This document shows, in pieces, positions 1 through 5,835 of a DNA stretch of 10,855 nt. Location: assembly GCA_045641065.1 (NCBI GenBank), contig JAZUGF010000003.1, positions 1 through 10,855 of the forward strand, in the 5' to 3' direction. A model generated the notes under the pieces. The model saw nothing but the letters and a program-made list of their open reading frames with translations. It was not told the DNA's origin and did no database searches. The position numbers and the translations under genes were made by a program. This stretch comes from UBA1723 sp045641065 (lineage in GTDB: Bacteria > Bacteroidota > Bacteroidia > Bacteroidales > Paludibacteraceae). The stretch's first letter is position 1. Every line of letters begins with the position of its first letter.

Positions 1-16
1 AAGTATTTGATTTCTA

Positions 17-47
17 TAAAGATACAAAATCTTTATGAAAACACAAA
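17..47 (-). promoter_or_regulatory. Outward-facing promoter in left repeat arm
   Basis: On the minus strand TTTG (44-47) is followed after exactly 19 nt by TATCTTTA (17-24). This differs from the Bacteroidetes -7 consensus TAnnTTTG only in the last base, and the spacing is the preferred one. It would drive a gene to the left of the window that cannot be seen. The same promoter occurs in mirror image at 10812-10842. Confidence 0.5.
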
Positions 48-78
48 GCCCCAGCTTGAGAAAGTCGGGGCTTTTTTG
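45..78 (+). terminator. Inward-facing intrinsic terminator in left repeat arm
   Basis: The stem AAAGCCCC/GGGGCTTT continues inward with one mismatch and one wobble to a GAGA loop. On the plus strand it is followed by TTTTTT and, shortly after, a second T8 run. It therefore best stops plus-strand transcription entering from outside the window. On the minus strand the tail is TTTGTGTTTT, so it may act weakly in that direction too. Confidence 0.7.
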
Positions 79-105
79 ATTTTTTTTCGTTGATTTTTAA
101 ATACG

Positions 106-140
106 AAAAGAGGGCATATCAATTTTGATACACCCTCTTT
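106..140 (-). terminator. Terminator for the UDG-like gene, within the repeat
   Basis: Read on the minus strand, the AGAGGG and CCCTCT arms pair and extend through two G-T wobbles into TATCAA/TTGATA. This gives a stem of about 16 bp with a minimal loop, followed by TTTT. It lies about 60 bp downstream of the stop codon at 201-203, so it plausibly ends that transcript. The T-run is short, which makes the call moderate. Confidence 0.6.
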
Positions 141-200
141 GATCTTAAAACACTTTAATATTCGAATGTCTTTAGATAAAATGCCATCAAATAGTTTTTT

Positions 201-893
201 CTATAAGCCATTGATGTAAGTAATCAATTCTGGTGCATGTTTGACCAACGCATTATGCCATGCTAATTGATTACTTTTACTTCTCATAGTAGGTAAAGAT
301 GGATGTGGAATGCCTATGAACCTAACTCCACGATCTATTATTTCGCGCATTTTGAATTTTCCTACAAAATCTATGTATTGACATTCAATAGCATCTTCTC
401 CTAATTTCTTTTTAGAAGCCAGGTAATTTGCATTTTTCATGGCATTACTGCCTAAGAATAATACAATATCTGGAGAAAGAATTTCAATCGTCTTATAAAG
501 AGCATGCAATCCGTTAACAAACTGATCCTTTGATCGAGAATGCTCTTTTGAGTTAGATATTACTTCCTGAATCACTTCTGTAAATGCAACACCATTCCAA
601 AACTTATCTCTAGACAAGCTAGGATTTGACAATGTCAAAATGTTCTTAGTGTTTTTAGGGAAGACTGCGTTTCCTCCACCTTCACCTTCTGCCCAATACA
701 AAACATTACATTCCCTTACATAATTAGGATTGGAACTGATGAAGTCTTTAGTCTCCCATGGCACTGATCCCTCATACACACTTTCTCCAACCAACAGAAT
801 CTTACAAGAAGCACTTTCATAATTGTCTCCAATCCATGGAATCCATCTAAGTTCTGAAATCTCAGAAAACTTAGCATCAAAACTTTTATTCAT
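201..893 (-). CDS. Uracil-DNA glycosylase-fold family protein
   Basis: A 230-residue protein without signal peptide or membrane segment. Residues 32-38 (ILLVGES) match the first motif of the uracil-DNA glycosylase superfamily, where the strand ending in GE[DST] holds the active-site loop. Residues 141-151 (PDIVLFLGSNA) resemble the central strand followed by a G-x-N/A turn. Residues 195-199 (IPHPS) match the second motif, HPS, which forms the DNA-intercalation loop in true UDGs. The order and spacing fit the whole fold. Whether it excises uracil is uncertain: motif 1 lacks the D/N-P-Y of families 1 and 2, and many family members have unknown roles. ATG at 893 is the only good start; the stop is TAG. 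The codons are AT-rich, unlike the neighbouring ilvE. It is transcribed alone, away from ilvE, into the terminal repeat. The function is inferred from two short motifs only. Confidence 0.6.
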   Translation of the reverse strand: MNKSFDAKFSEISELRWIPWIGDNYESASCKILLVGESVYEGSVPWETKDFISSNPNYVRECNVLYWAEGEGGGNAVFPKNTKNILTLSNPSLSRDKFWNGVAFTEVIQEVISNSKEHSRSKDQFVNGLHALYKTIEILSPDIVLFLGSNAMKNANYLASKKKLGEDAIECQYIDFVGKFKMREIIDRGVRFIGIPHPSLPTMRSKSNQLAWHNALVKHAPELITYINGL

Positions 894-1310
894 ACTTTTG
901 ATTTTTGATTAATAAATTTTACCGTTAAGGCTTTTGGAGGTTTTTTCCAAAAAGTCTATAAGAAACACAAAATTGTATTCTCTTCTCAATTAAAATGTAT
1001 TCTTTCTCTGATGCTTAACAATGTTTAAGATTAAAATTTTTCGCTTAATTTTTTACGCTCGTCCTACGGACTCGCGTTGGAGGAGGGGCAAGGGCGTTCC
1101 GCCCTTTGCAATCCTCATTTTGGACAACTATATAGTCTCCTAATTTTTCCATCTTCCGAAATCTCCAAAACGATTTCTTCATTCCAACACTGCAAAAATC
1201 GCACCCGGAAGAAAAATTTCTTCCCCTTTCGCTGAGCTATTTTCATTAGATAAATAATGGCATAAATTAAAAAAATCCCCCATTTGAAAATAACATTCTA
1301 AAAAAGTCGT
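894..1310. other. Non-coding divergent intergenic region with hairpins
   Basis: This lies between the start of the minus-strand gene and the ilvE promoter and holds no plausible gene. Most of it is AT-rich, with a GC-rich island at 1056-1109 that can form two hairpins. The first is 1056-1076 (GTCC-TAC-GGAC core with outer CGC/GCG). The second is 1088-1109 (GCAAGGGC, a 5-nt loop, then GCCCTTTGC with one bulge). A further hairpin, GGAAGAAA/TTTCTTCC, sits at 1207-1224. None has a T-run, so they do not look like terminators. I see no T-box or amino-acid riboswitch. No exact TAnnTTTG element was found for the minus-strand gene. Confidence 0.6.
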
Positions 1311-1318
1311 TATTTTTG
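1311..1318 (+). promoter_or_regulatory. ilvE promoter, -7 element
   Basis: TATTTTTG is an exact match to the Bacteroidetes TAnnTTTG -7 element, 35 bp before the ilvE ATG. A TTTG occurs at 1283-1286, but the 24-nt gap to it is longer than the usual 19-21, so the -33 element is uncertain. Confidence 0.5.
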
Positions 1319-1353
1319 TAGGAAAGTAATGAAATTCATAAATTAGAAAAATT

Positions 1354-2376
1354 ATGGCTGATACACTTGATTGGTCAAATTTGGGATTTGGCTATAGAAA
1401 GACAGATTATAATGTTCGTTGCTATTGGAGAGATGGCAAGTGGGGCGAGATCGAAGTTAGCTCAGAGGAGACATTGAACATCCACATGGCTGCAACTTGT
1501 CTACACTACGGACAGGAGGCATTCGAAGGTTTGAAGGCTTACAGATGTAAAGACGGTAAGATCCGCGTCTTCCGCCCACAGGCAAACGCAGAGCGTCTAC
1601 AGCACACATGTCAGGGTATTTTGATGCCTGAGCTTCCTACTGAGAAGTTCATCGAGATGGTGAAGAAGGTTGTTAAGCTTAACGAGCGTTTCATTCCACC
1701 TTACGAGAGCGGTGCTTCATTGTATATCCGTCCTTTGTTTATCGGTATCGGCGCACAGGTAGGTGTTCGCCCTTCTACAGAATACCTATGTATGATGTTC
1801 GTGACTCCAGTAGGTCCATACTTCAAGGGTGGTTTCGCTACAACTCCATACGTTGTTACTCGTAAGTACGACCGTTCAGCTCCTCTTGGAACAGGTATCT
1901 ACAAGGTAGGTGGTAACTACGCTGCCAGCCTTTTGGCTAACAAGAGCGCCCACGATCTAGGTTACTCATGTGAGTTCTATCTTGACGCTAAGGAGAAGAA
2001 GTACATCGATGAGGCTGGTGCAGCAAACTTCTTCGGAATCAAGAACAACACATATATCACTCCAAAGTCGACTTCAATCCTTCCATCTATCACAAACAAC
2101 AGTTTGATGCAGATCGCTCGTGATCTTGGTTTGAAGGTTGAGCAGAGAGCAATTCCTATCGAGGAGCTTGAGACAATGGAAGAGGCTGGAGCATGTGGTA
2201 CAGCTGCCGTTATCAGCCCTATCTCACGTATTGATGATCCAGACGCTGGCAAGAGCTACGTCATCGCTAAGAACGGCACACCTGGACCAATCAGCGAGAA
2301 GCTTTACAAGACTATCCGTGGTATCCAGTACGGAGAGATCGAGGACAAGCACGGTTGGGTAATGATCGTTGAATAA
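1354..2376 (+). CDS. ilvE: Branched-chain amino acid aminotransferase
   Basis: A 340-residue class IV PLP-dependent aminotransferase. It interconverts leucine, isoleucine and valine with their 2-oxo acids, using glutamate/2-oxoglutarate as partner, in the cytoplasm. The length and motifs fit the longer eukaryote-like BCAT group rather than the shorter E. coli type. The catalytic lysine is K184 in GIYKVGGNYA; E220 in YIDEAGAANFF fits the residue that contacts the PLP pyridine nitrogen; GTAAVISPI near 282-290 fits the phosphate-binding loop. The ATG at 1354 follows an AT-rich leader without a Shine-Dalgarno, as is usual in this phylum. Codons are strongly biased to AAG, GAG and ATC, suggesting high expression. 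It is monocistronic, with its own promoter upstream and a terminator at 2491-2524. Confidence 0.95.
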   Translation: MADTLDWSNLGFGYRKTDYNVRCYWRDGKWGEIEVSSEETLNIHMAATCLHYGQEAFEGLKAYRCKDGKIRVFRPQANAERLQHTCQGILMPELPTEKFIEMVKKVVKLNERFIPPYESGASLYIRPLFIGIGAQVGVRPSTEYLCMMFVTPVGPYFKGGFATTPYVVTRKYDRSAPLGTGIYKVGGNYAASLLANKSAHDLGYSCEFYLDAKEKKYIDEAGAANFFGIKNNTYITPKSTSILPSITNNSLMQIARDLGLKVEQRAIPIEELETMEEAGACGTAAVISPISRIDDPDAGKSYVIAKNGTPGPISEKLYKTIRGIQYGEIEDKHGWVMIVE

Positions 2377-2387
2377 TTCGATCACAC

Positions 2388-2480
2388 GTAGAGACGCACG
2401 GACGTGCGTGTCACAATCAATATCCGTGTCGTAACGGACGTGTCACAATCAATATCCGTGTCAGAATCGACGTGAATGAC
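2388..2480. repeat. Short tandem/palindromic repeat cluster after ilvE
   Basis: A 24-bp sequence beginning CGTGTCACAATCAA occurs exactly twice (2407-2430 and 2439-2462), with a 32-bp period. A degenerate third start (CGTGTCAGAATC) follows at 2457. The cluster opens with GTAGAGACGCAC (2388-2399), whose ACGCAC pairs with GTGCGT (2404-2409) to form a hairpin. The opening motif is shared with the palindrome at 9145-9171. It lies between the ilvE stop and its terminator, so it is probably transcribed as 3' UTR. Confidence 0.85.
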
Positions 2481-2490
2481 ATAATAATTT

Positions 2491-2524
2491 ATAGGGGTAA
2501 GTTTTAATAAACTGCCCCTATTTT
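2491..2524 (+). terminator. Intrinsic terminator of ilvE
   Basis: ATAGGGGT pairs with the GCCCCTAT side (one G-T wobble), and the stem continues through AAGTTT/AAACT with one bulge to a TAAT loop. TTTT follows. It lies 114 bp after the ilvE stop codon. Confidence 0.8.
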
Positions 2525-2545
2525 GTTTCAAAAGACAAAAAATAA

Positions 2546-2576
2546 TTTGCGATTAATTAAATTCATTGTAAATTTG
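2546..2576 (+). promoter_or_regulatory. Promoter of the perR-fprA(-rbr) cluster
   Basis: TTTG at 2546-2549, a 19-nt gap, then TAAATTTG at 2569-2576. This is a full match to the Bacteroidetes two-part promoter (TTTG, 19-21 nt, TAnnTTTG). Transcription would start a few bases before the perR ATG at 2598, leaving a very short leader. Confidence 0.75.
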
Positions 2577-2591
2577 TAATCATAACAAATT
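2571..2591. promoter_or_regulatory. PerR-box-like operator over the perR promoter
   Basis: A 21-bp palindrome centred on base 2581, with 9 of 10 base pairs matching (outer arms AATTTGT/ACAAATT). Its 15-bp core TTGTAATCATAACAA has the 7-1-7 form of Fur-family sites and agrees at 11 of 15 positions with the B. subtilis PerR box TTATAATTATTATAA. It overlaps the -7 element and the expected transcription start, where a bound repressor would block transcription. Autoregulation by the product of the next gene is the natural reading; this is inference from sequence. Confidence 0.7.
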
Positions 2592-2597
2592 ACCGTC

Positions 2598-3041
2598 ATG
2601 AGAGTTGAAGATTACATATTGAAATTTGGAATTAAGCCATCAGTACAGAGAGTGGCAGTAATGAGGTATTTGTTGACTCACAAAACCCATCCTACAGTGG
2701 AGGAGATCTATGAGGCTCTTCATGAGGAGATATCCACACTTTCCAAAACTACAATTTACAACACTCTAAAATTATTTGTAGAGAATGGTGCTGCACTTCA
2801 ATTAAACATTGAAGACAAATGTGTGCATTTCGACGGAGATATCTCCGCCCATGCTCATTTTCTATGTGACAGATGTGGAACTATCTATGATATCTTCCCG
2901 TCGAAGCTTCCGATTATTGAAGACGTTGCAGCGATCCAATTCGGTGGACATAATGTGCAGAACGTGCAGCTTAATCTCACAGGAGTGTGTGAGAAGTGCA
3001 TGAAGAAGCTGAAAACAAAAGAATCAAAACAAACAGTATGA
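2598..3041 (+). CDS. perR: Peroxide-responsive Fur-family regulator PerR
   Basis: A 147-residue metal-dependent repressor that senses peroxide through iron-catalysed histidine oxidation. The N-terminal winged helix spans about 12-68, with the recognition helix at 49-60. Residues matching the B. subtilis PerR regulatory metal site fall at a constant offset of six: H31, D79, H85, H87 and D98 (for H37, D85, H91, H93 and D104). An aspartate rather than glutamate at the D104 position is what distinguishes PerR from Fur. The structural zinc site is C90xxC93 and C131xxC134. Its stop overlaps the start of the flavodiiron gene (ATGA), so the two are translationally coupled. A palindrome over its promoter suggests autoregulation. 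Zur or Fur are less likely given the full PerR ligand set. Confidence 0.88.
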   Translation: MRVEDYILKFGIKPSVQRVAVMRYLLTHKTHPTVEEIYEALHEEISTLSKTTIYNTLKLFVENGAALQLNIEDKCVHFDGDISAHAHFLCDRCGTIYDIFPSKLPIIEDVAAIQFGGHNVQNVQLNLTGVCEKCMKKLKTKESKQTV

Positions 3042-4207
3042 TAAATATGATGAATGTTTCTGAAAAGATCAAGTACGTCGGAGTTGACGACTTGGATATC
3101 GACTTGTTTGAAAGTCAGTATGTGGTGCCAGAAGGCATTTCTTATAATTCATACGTCATTCTTGACGAGAAGACAGCCGTTATGGATACTGTCGACGCGA
3201 GAAAGACAGACGAGTGGATCAACAATGTGAAGGCGGTGTTGGGAGGCAAAAACCTTGATTATATCGTTTGCCAACACATGGAGCCAGACCACGCAGGCTC
3301 GATGATGAAAGCGTTGGAGGTTTTCCCAACTGCTAAGATCGTCGGCAACGCAAAGACATTCGCCTACATGACTCAGTTTTTTGATGTCAATCTAGAAGGA
3401 AGAAAGGTAGAGGTGAAAGACGGTGAGTCGTTGAGTCTTGGTGAGCATAACCTTACTTTCGTATTCGCTCCGATGGTTCACTGGCCAGAGGTGATGGTGT
3501 CATACGAAAGCAGCGAGAAGGTATTGTTTGCTGCAGACGGATTCGGAAAATTTGGTGCAATCTCCAAATATGATGGTGATTGGGCATGTGAGGCTCGACG
3601 CTACTATTTCAATATCTGCGGAAAGTACGGAGTGCAGGTTCAGGCGTTGTTGAAGAAAGCGGCGTCGCTTGACATCAAGACTATCGCCCCACTTCACGGA
3701 CCAGTGTTAAAGGAAAATCTTGGCTACTACATTGATCTTTACAACACATGGAGTTCATACGGTGTGGAGAGCGACGGTGTGTTGGTAGCATACGCGTCGA
3801 TCCACGGCAATACAAAGAGAGCCGCAGAGAAGATCGCGTCGATCCTTGAGAAAGAGGGAGCAAAGAAGGTTGTTGTGAGCGATTTGAGCCGCGACGACGA
3901 AGCAGAAGTCATCGAAGACGCATTCAGATACGGCAGAATGATCATTGCAGCTCCTACATACGACGGTGGACTATTCCCTCCGATGGAGAGTTTCTTGTCT
4001 CACCTAAAGAGCAAGAATTTCCAGAAGCGTACCGTCGGCATTATCGAGAACGGAACATGGGCTCCAGTGTCAGGCAAATTCATGAGAGAGAAACTTGAGT
4101 CGATGAAGGATATCAAGATTTGCGACACAATGGTGACAATCAAGTCGGCATTGAAAGCAGATCAGGAGGCCTCATTAGTTGCATTGGCAAAAGAGGTGTT
4201 GGCGTAA
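3038..4207 (+). CDS. fprA: Flavodiiron protein (oxygen/NO reductase, FprA family)
   Basis: A cytoplasmic enzyme that reduces O2 to water (some members reduce NO) at a diiron site fed by FMN, with electrons from rubredoxin or a similar donor. With the start at 3038 it has 389 residues, the usual length. The N-terminal metallo-beta-lactamase domain carries the ligands H80-x-E82-x-D84-H85, H148, D167 and H220, so the set is complete. The C-terminal flavodoxin domain begins near 248, with the FMN loop YASIHGNTK at about 252-260 and the APTYDGG segment further on. The ATG at 3038 overlaps the perR stop (ATGA); an upstream in-frame ATG at 2996 would add 14 residues unlike the family, and ATGs at 3047 and 3050 are also possible. 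Being in the perR transcript points to induction by oxidative stress. The rubredoxin-domain protein encoded downstream is a plausible electron partner. Confidence 0.92.
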   Translation: MINMMNVSEKIKYVGVDDLDIDLFESQYVVPEGISYNSYVILDEKTAVMDTVDARKTDEWINNVKAVLGGKNLDYIVCQHMEPDHAGSMMKALEVFPTAKIVGNAKTFAYMTQFFDVNLEGRKVEVKDGESLSLGEHNLTFVFAPMVHWPEVMVSYESSEKVLFAADGFGKFGAISKYDGDWACEARRYYFNICGKYGVQVQALLKKAASLDIKTIAPLHGPVLKENLGYYIDLYNTWSSYGVESDGVLVAYASIHGNTKRAAEKIASILEKEGAKKVVVSDLSRDDEAEVIEDAFRYGRMIIAAPTYDGGLFPPMESFLSHLKSKNFQKRTVGIIENGTWAPVSGKFMREKLESMKDIKICDTMVTIKSALKADQEASLVALAKEVLA

Positions 4208-4274
4208 CGACCGTCAAGGTCAACGTCAGCGTTAACGTTGAATATAAAAACCAAAAAACTAAAACTATATTATT
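4208..4274 (+). other. fprA-rbr intergenic leader with hairpin
   Basis: A 67-bp gap. TCAACGT (4220-4226) and ACGTTGA (4235-4241) form a perfect 7-bp stem with an 8-nt loop. No T-run follows, so it is not a standard terminator; it may stabilise or partly uncouple the two messages. No TAnnTTTG promoter is visible, which favours cotranscription of the rubrerythrin gene with fprA. The stretch before the ATG is very A/T-rich without a Shine-Dalgarno. Confidence 0.5.
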
Positions 4275-4823
4275 ATGGCAAAGTTCATTTGTACAGTATG
4301 TGGTTACGTCCACGAAGGAGATAGCGCACCAGAGAAGTGTCCACAGTGTAAGGTTCCAGCAAGCAAGTTCAAGGAGCTTGATGAGTCAGCACCAGTCAAC
4401 TACGCTACAGAGCACGAGATTGGTGTGGCAAAGGGATGTGATCCAGAGATGATCAAGGATCTTAACGCACACTTCAACGGTGAGTGTTCAGAGGTTGGTA
4501 TGTACTTGGCAATGAGCCGTCAGGCTGATCGTGAGGGTTACCCTGAGATCGCAGAGGCATTCAAGCGTTACGCATTCGAGGAGGCAGAGCACGCTGCTAA
4601 GTTTGCAGAGCTTCTTGGTGATGTAGTTTGGGACACAAAGACTAACCTTGAGAAGAGAATGAACGCTGAGGCTGGAGCTTGCGAGGATAAGTTCCGTATC
4701 GCAAAGAACGCAAAGGCTCAGAATCTTGACGCTATCCACGACACTGTTCATGAGATGGCTAAGGATGAGGCTCGTCACGGACAGGGCTTCCGCGGTCTAT
4801 ACAACAGATACTTCGGAAAGTAA
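4275..4823 (+). CDS. Reverse rubrerythrin (rubredoxin domain N-terminal)
   Basis: A 182-residue non-haem iron peroxidase of anaerobes that reduces hydrogen peroxide (and in some cases O2) to water with rubredoxin-borne electrons. The rubredoxin-like site is at the N-terminus, C6xxC9 and C22xxC25, ahead of the diiron four-helix bundle. This order is opposite to classical rubrerythrin and identifies the 'reverse' type known from clostridia. Diiron ligands are visible as E70, E103xxH106 in FEEAEH, a glutamate near 126-132, and E165xxH168 in DEARH. Codon bias is strong, suggesting abundant protein. It lies 67 bp after the flavodiiron gene and before a strong terminator, so it probably ends the perR transcript. 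The three products together form an oxygen- and peroxide-scavenging set. Confidence 0.92.
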   Translation: MAKFICTVCGYVHEGDSAPEKCPQCKVPASKFKELDESAPVNYATEHEIGVAKGCDPEMIKDLNAHFNGECSEVGMYLAMSRQADREGYPEIAEAFKRYAFEEAEHAAKFAELLGDVVWDTKTNLEKRMNAEAGACEDKFRIAKNAKAQNLDAIHDTVHEMAKDEARHGQGFRGLYNRYFGK

Positions 4824-4826
4824 ATG

Positions 4827-4868
4827 ACGAAAACGAAGACGAAGACGAAAACGAAGACGAAAACGAAA
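4827..4868 (+). repeat. Hexanucleotide tandem repeat ACGAAR x7
   Basis: Seven uninterrupted units of ACGAAA or ACGAAG begin 4 bp after the rubrerythrin stop codon. They lie between the stop and the terminator hairpin, so they are transcribed as 3' UTR. An ATG at 4824 opens a 35-codon frame through them that would encode Thr-Lys repeats, but this frame runs through the terminator and is unlikely to be a gene. Confidence 0.9.
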
Positions 4869-4873
4869 AACTG

Positions 4874-4907
4874 GGAGATGGCATTACGATGTCGTCTCCT
4901 TTTTTTT
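4874..4907 (+). terminator. Intrinsic terminator of the perR-fprA-rbr cluster
   Basis: GGAGATGGCAT (4874-4884) pairs over 11 bp, with two G-T wobbles, with ATGTCGTCTCC (4889-4899) around the tetraloop TACG, and is followed by T8. This is a textbook rho-independent terminator 51 bp after the rubrerythrin stop. Confidence 0.92.
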
Positions 4908-4944
4908 GTTTCGTGTCGTAAGTTATAACTCACGACACGAAACA
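4907..4944. repeat. 38-bp near-perfect palindrome
   Basis: The arms TTTCGTGTCGT and ACGACACGAAA flank the perfect palindrome AGTTATAACT; extended by one GC and one TA pair, 18 of 19 base pairs match (mismatch 4920/4931). There is no loop, so it suits a dimeric DNA-binding protein or a cruciform rather than an RNA terminator. It starts at the last T of the preceding terminator and lies about 330 bp before the XRE-cupin gene. Confidence 0.85.
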
Positions 4945-5270
4945 TCGCTCATTTTCATTCAAAATGTGCAAAGGAGAAAATTTGAACAATTTAGGCGAAA
5001 TTTTGAAAACCGCACAAACGCAAAAAAAGTGTGCAATAGTTTTCTGCACAAACAATTTTCAAGTGTGCAAAGCATTGAAAAAAACTGAAAAATGCACCGT
5101 CTGACCCCTGAAAAAAATCATCAAAACGCTTTTTTTCTAAATCCGAAAAAGTAAGTTTGCAATGCCTTCGATAGAGGGGAAAACTGAAATTTAATCAAGA
5201 AAAACTGAATAATGCCATTTAGGCGAAAATTTGAACAATCGGTCTAATTTGGCATAAATAAAAAACAAAT
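4945..5270. other. Non-coding, repeat-rich region upstream of XRE-cupin gene
   Basis: No convincing gene is present. Short modules recur. ATTTAGGCGAAANTTTGAA occurs at 4989-5007 and 5217-5235 (one mismatch). AAAATTTGAACAAT occurs at 4977-4990 and 5226-5239 (exact). AAAACTGAAWAATGC occurs at 5081-5095 and 5201-5215, exactly 120 bp apart. AAGTGTGCAA occurs at 5027-5036 and 5061-5070, with a related ATGTGCAAAG at 4964-4973. Several could be regulator sites for the downstream operon. Confidence 0.7.
5152..5159 (+). promoter_or_regulatory. Candidate promoter of the XRE-cupin/ligase operon
   Basis: TAAGTTTG matches TAnnTTTG exactly. The region 19-20 nt upstream is a T-run (5130-5136) rather than TTTG. 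It would leave an untranslated leader of about 100 nt that contains one copy each of the AAAACTGAAWAATGC and TTTAGGCGAAA modules. Confidence 0.4.
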
Positions 5271-5831
5271 ATGGGTCTAATAAACGAAAAGATCAAGCAG
5301 TTCAGAGAGCAGAAAAATCTGAGCATTGAGGAGTTGGCGGAGAGAAGTGGCGTTGCGGCAGATATGCTTTCTGCAATTGAAAATGGAAATGAAATGCCTT
5401 CATCAGCAGTCATCATTAAGGTGTCGAGAGCATTAGGTTTGCGTGTCGACACATTGTTGGAGGTAGACAACGTTGCAGGCCCAGTGTTGACTAAGGCAGG
5501 AGAAGTTCACAATTCAACAAACTTCAGCAATGGAAAAGTATCACATCCTGATTTTGCAAACTACAGTTCACTTACTCACGGTAAGAGCAACTGCAGAATC
5601 AATCCATTCATTGTAGATATCAAGGACTCAGACAATAAAATGTCGAGCCACGAGGGAGAGGAGCTAATATATGTGATCGAGGGAAGTGCAGAGGTTGTAT
5701 ATGGCAATCAGACTTACTCTTTGGAGAAGGGAGACAGCCTTTACTTCGATTCTGTAGTGTCACACTGCGTTAAGGCTAAGAAGGGTGGCACAGTGAAACT
5801 ATTAGCAGTGTTGTACTCTCCAATCGACTAA
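5271..5831 (+). CDS. XRE-family HTH and cupin transcriptional regulator
   Basis: A 186-residue cytoplasmic regulator with an N-terminal XRE helix-turn-helix at about 5-65 (IKQFREQKNLSIEELAERSG, then the recognition helix and RALGLRVDTLL). A C-terminal cupin_2 domain follows at about 110-184 (HEGEELIYVIEG, then YSLEKGDSLYFDS, then SHCVKAKKGG). This HTH-cupin layout is known from regulators that bind a small ligand in the cupin barrel. Only some cupin metal ligands are evident (H115, E119), so metal binding is uncertain. It lies 4 bp before the acyl-CoA ligase gene, hence the two are cotranscribed. Local regulation of that ligase, perhaps by its acyl substrate or product, is a reasonable inference but not shown. 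Confidence 0.88.
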   Translation: MGLINEKIKQFREQKNLSIEELAERSGVAADMLSAIENGNEMPSSAVIIKVSRALGLRVDTLLEVDNVAGPVLTKAGEVHNSTNFSNGKVSHPDFANYSSLTHGKSNCRINPFIVDIKDSDNKMSSHEGEELIYVIEGSAEVVYGNQTYSLEKGDSLYFDSVVSHCVKAKKGGTVKLLAVLYSPID

Positions 5832-5835
5832 TATC

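Larger units (their letters stand above)
4..140. repeat. Left arm of 137-bp perfect terminal inverted repeat
   Basis: Bases 4-140 are the exact reverse complement of 10719-10855, with no mismatch over 137 bp; pairing stops at base 141 (G). The arm holds three hairpins in a row: 16-36 (8-bp arms ATAAAGAT/ATCTTTAT), 45-74 (GCCCC stem) and 107-140 (AGAGGG stem). It contains no coding sequence. The repeat runs up to the window edge, so its true outer end is not visible. It lies 60 bp past the stop codon of the minus-strand gene at 201-893, in the same relation as the right arm has to the gene ending at 10711. Confidence 0.97.

Noticed and set aside
4..140. Terminal repeat as ends of an insertion sequence
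   Set aside because: No transposase lies between the arms and the interior is made of ordinary chromosomal operons; a composite element cannot be excluded because the outer parts are not visible.
894..1353. Amino-acid-responsive riboswitch or T-box before ilvE
   Set aside because: No T-box sequence or terminator/antiterminator pair is seen; the hairpins lack T-runs and most lie upstream of the promoter.
2407..2462. Possible CRISPR array after ilvE
   Set aside because: There are only two exact repeats with an 8-bp gap between them, no spacer-sized interval and no cas genes.
2996..3037. Upstream ATG extension of the flavodiiron protein
   Set aside because: The extra 14 residues come from out-of-frame perR sequence and make the N-terminus longer than is usual for the family; the ATGA overlap at 3038 is the better start.
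4488..4778. 96-codon minus-strand open frame within the rubrerythrin gene
   Set aside because: It is antisense to a fully conserved gene; it stays open because of the strong codon bias of the sense strand.
4824..4931. Small Thr-Lys repeat protein after rubrerythrin
   Set aside because: The frame crosses the strong terminator and its composition follows from the ACGAAR repeat alone.
4906..5088. 60-codon plus-strand open frame in the gap before the XRE-cupin gene
   Set aside because: It starts inside the terminator T-run and palindrome, runs through the repeated modules, and its translation has no recognisable pattern.
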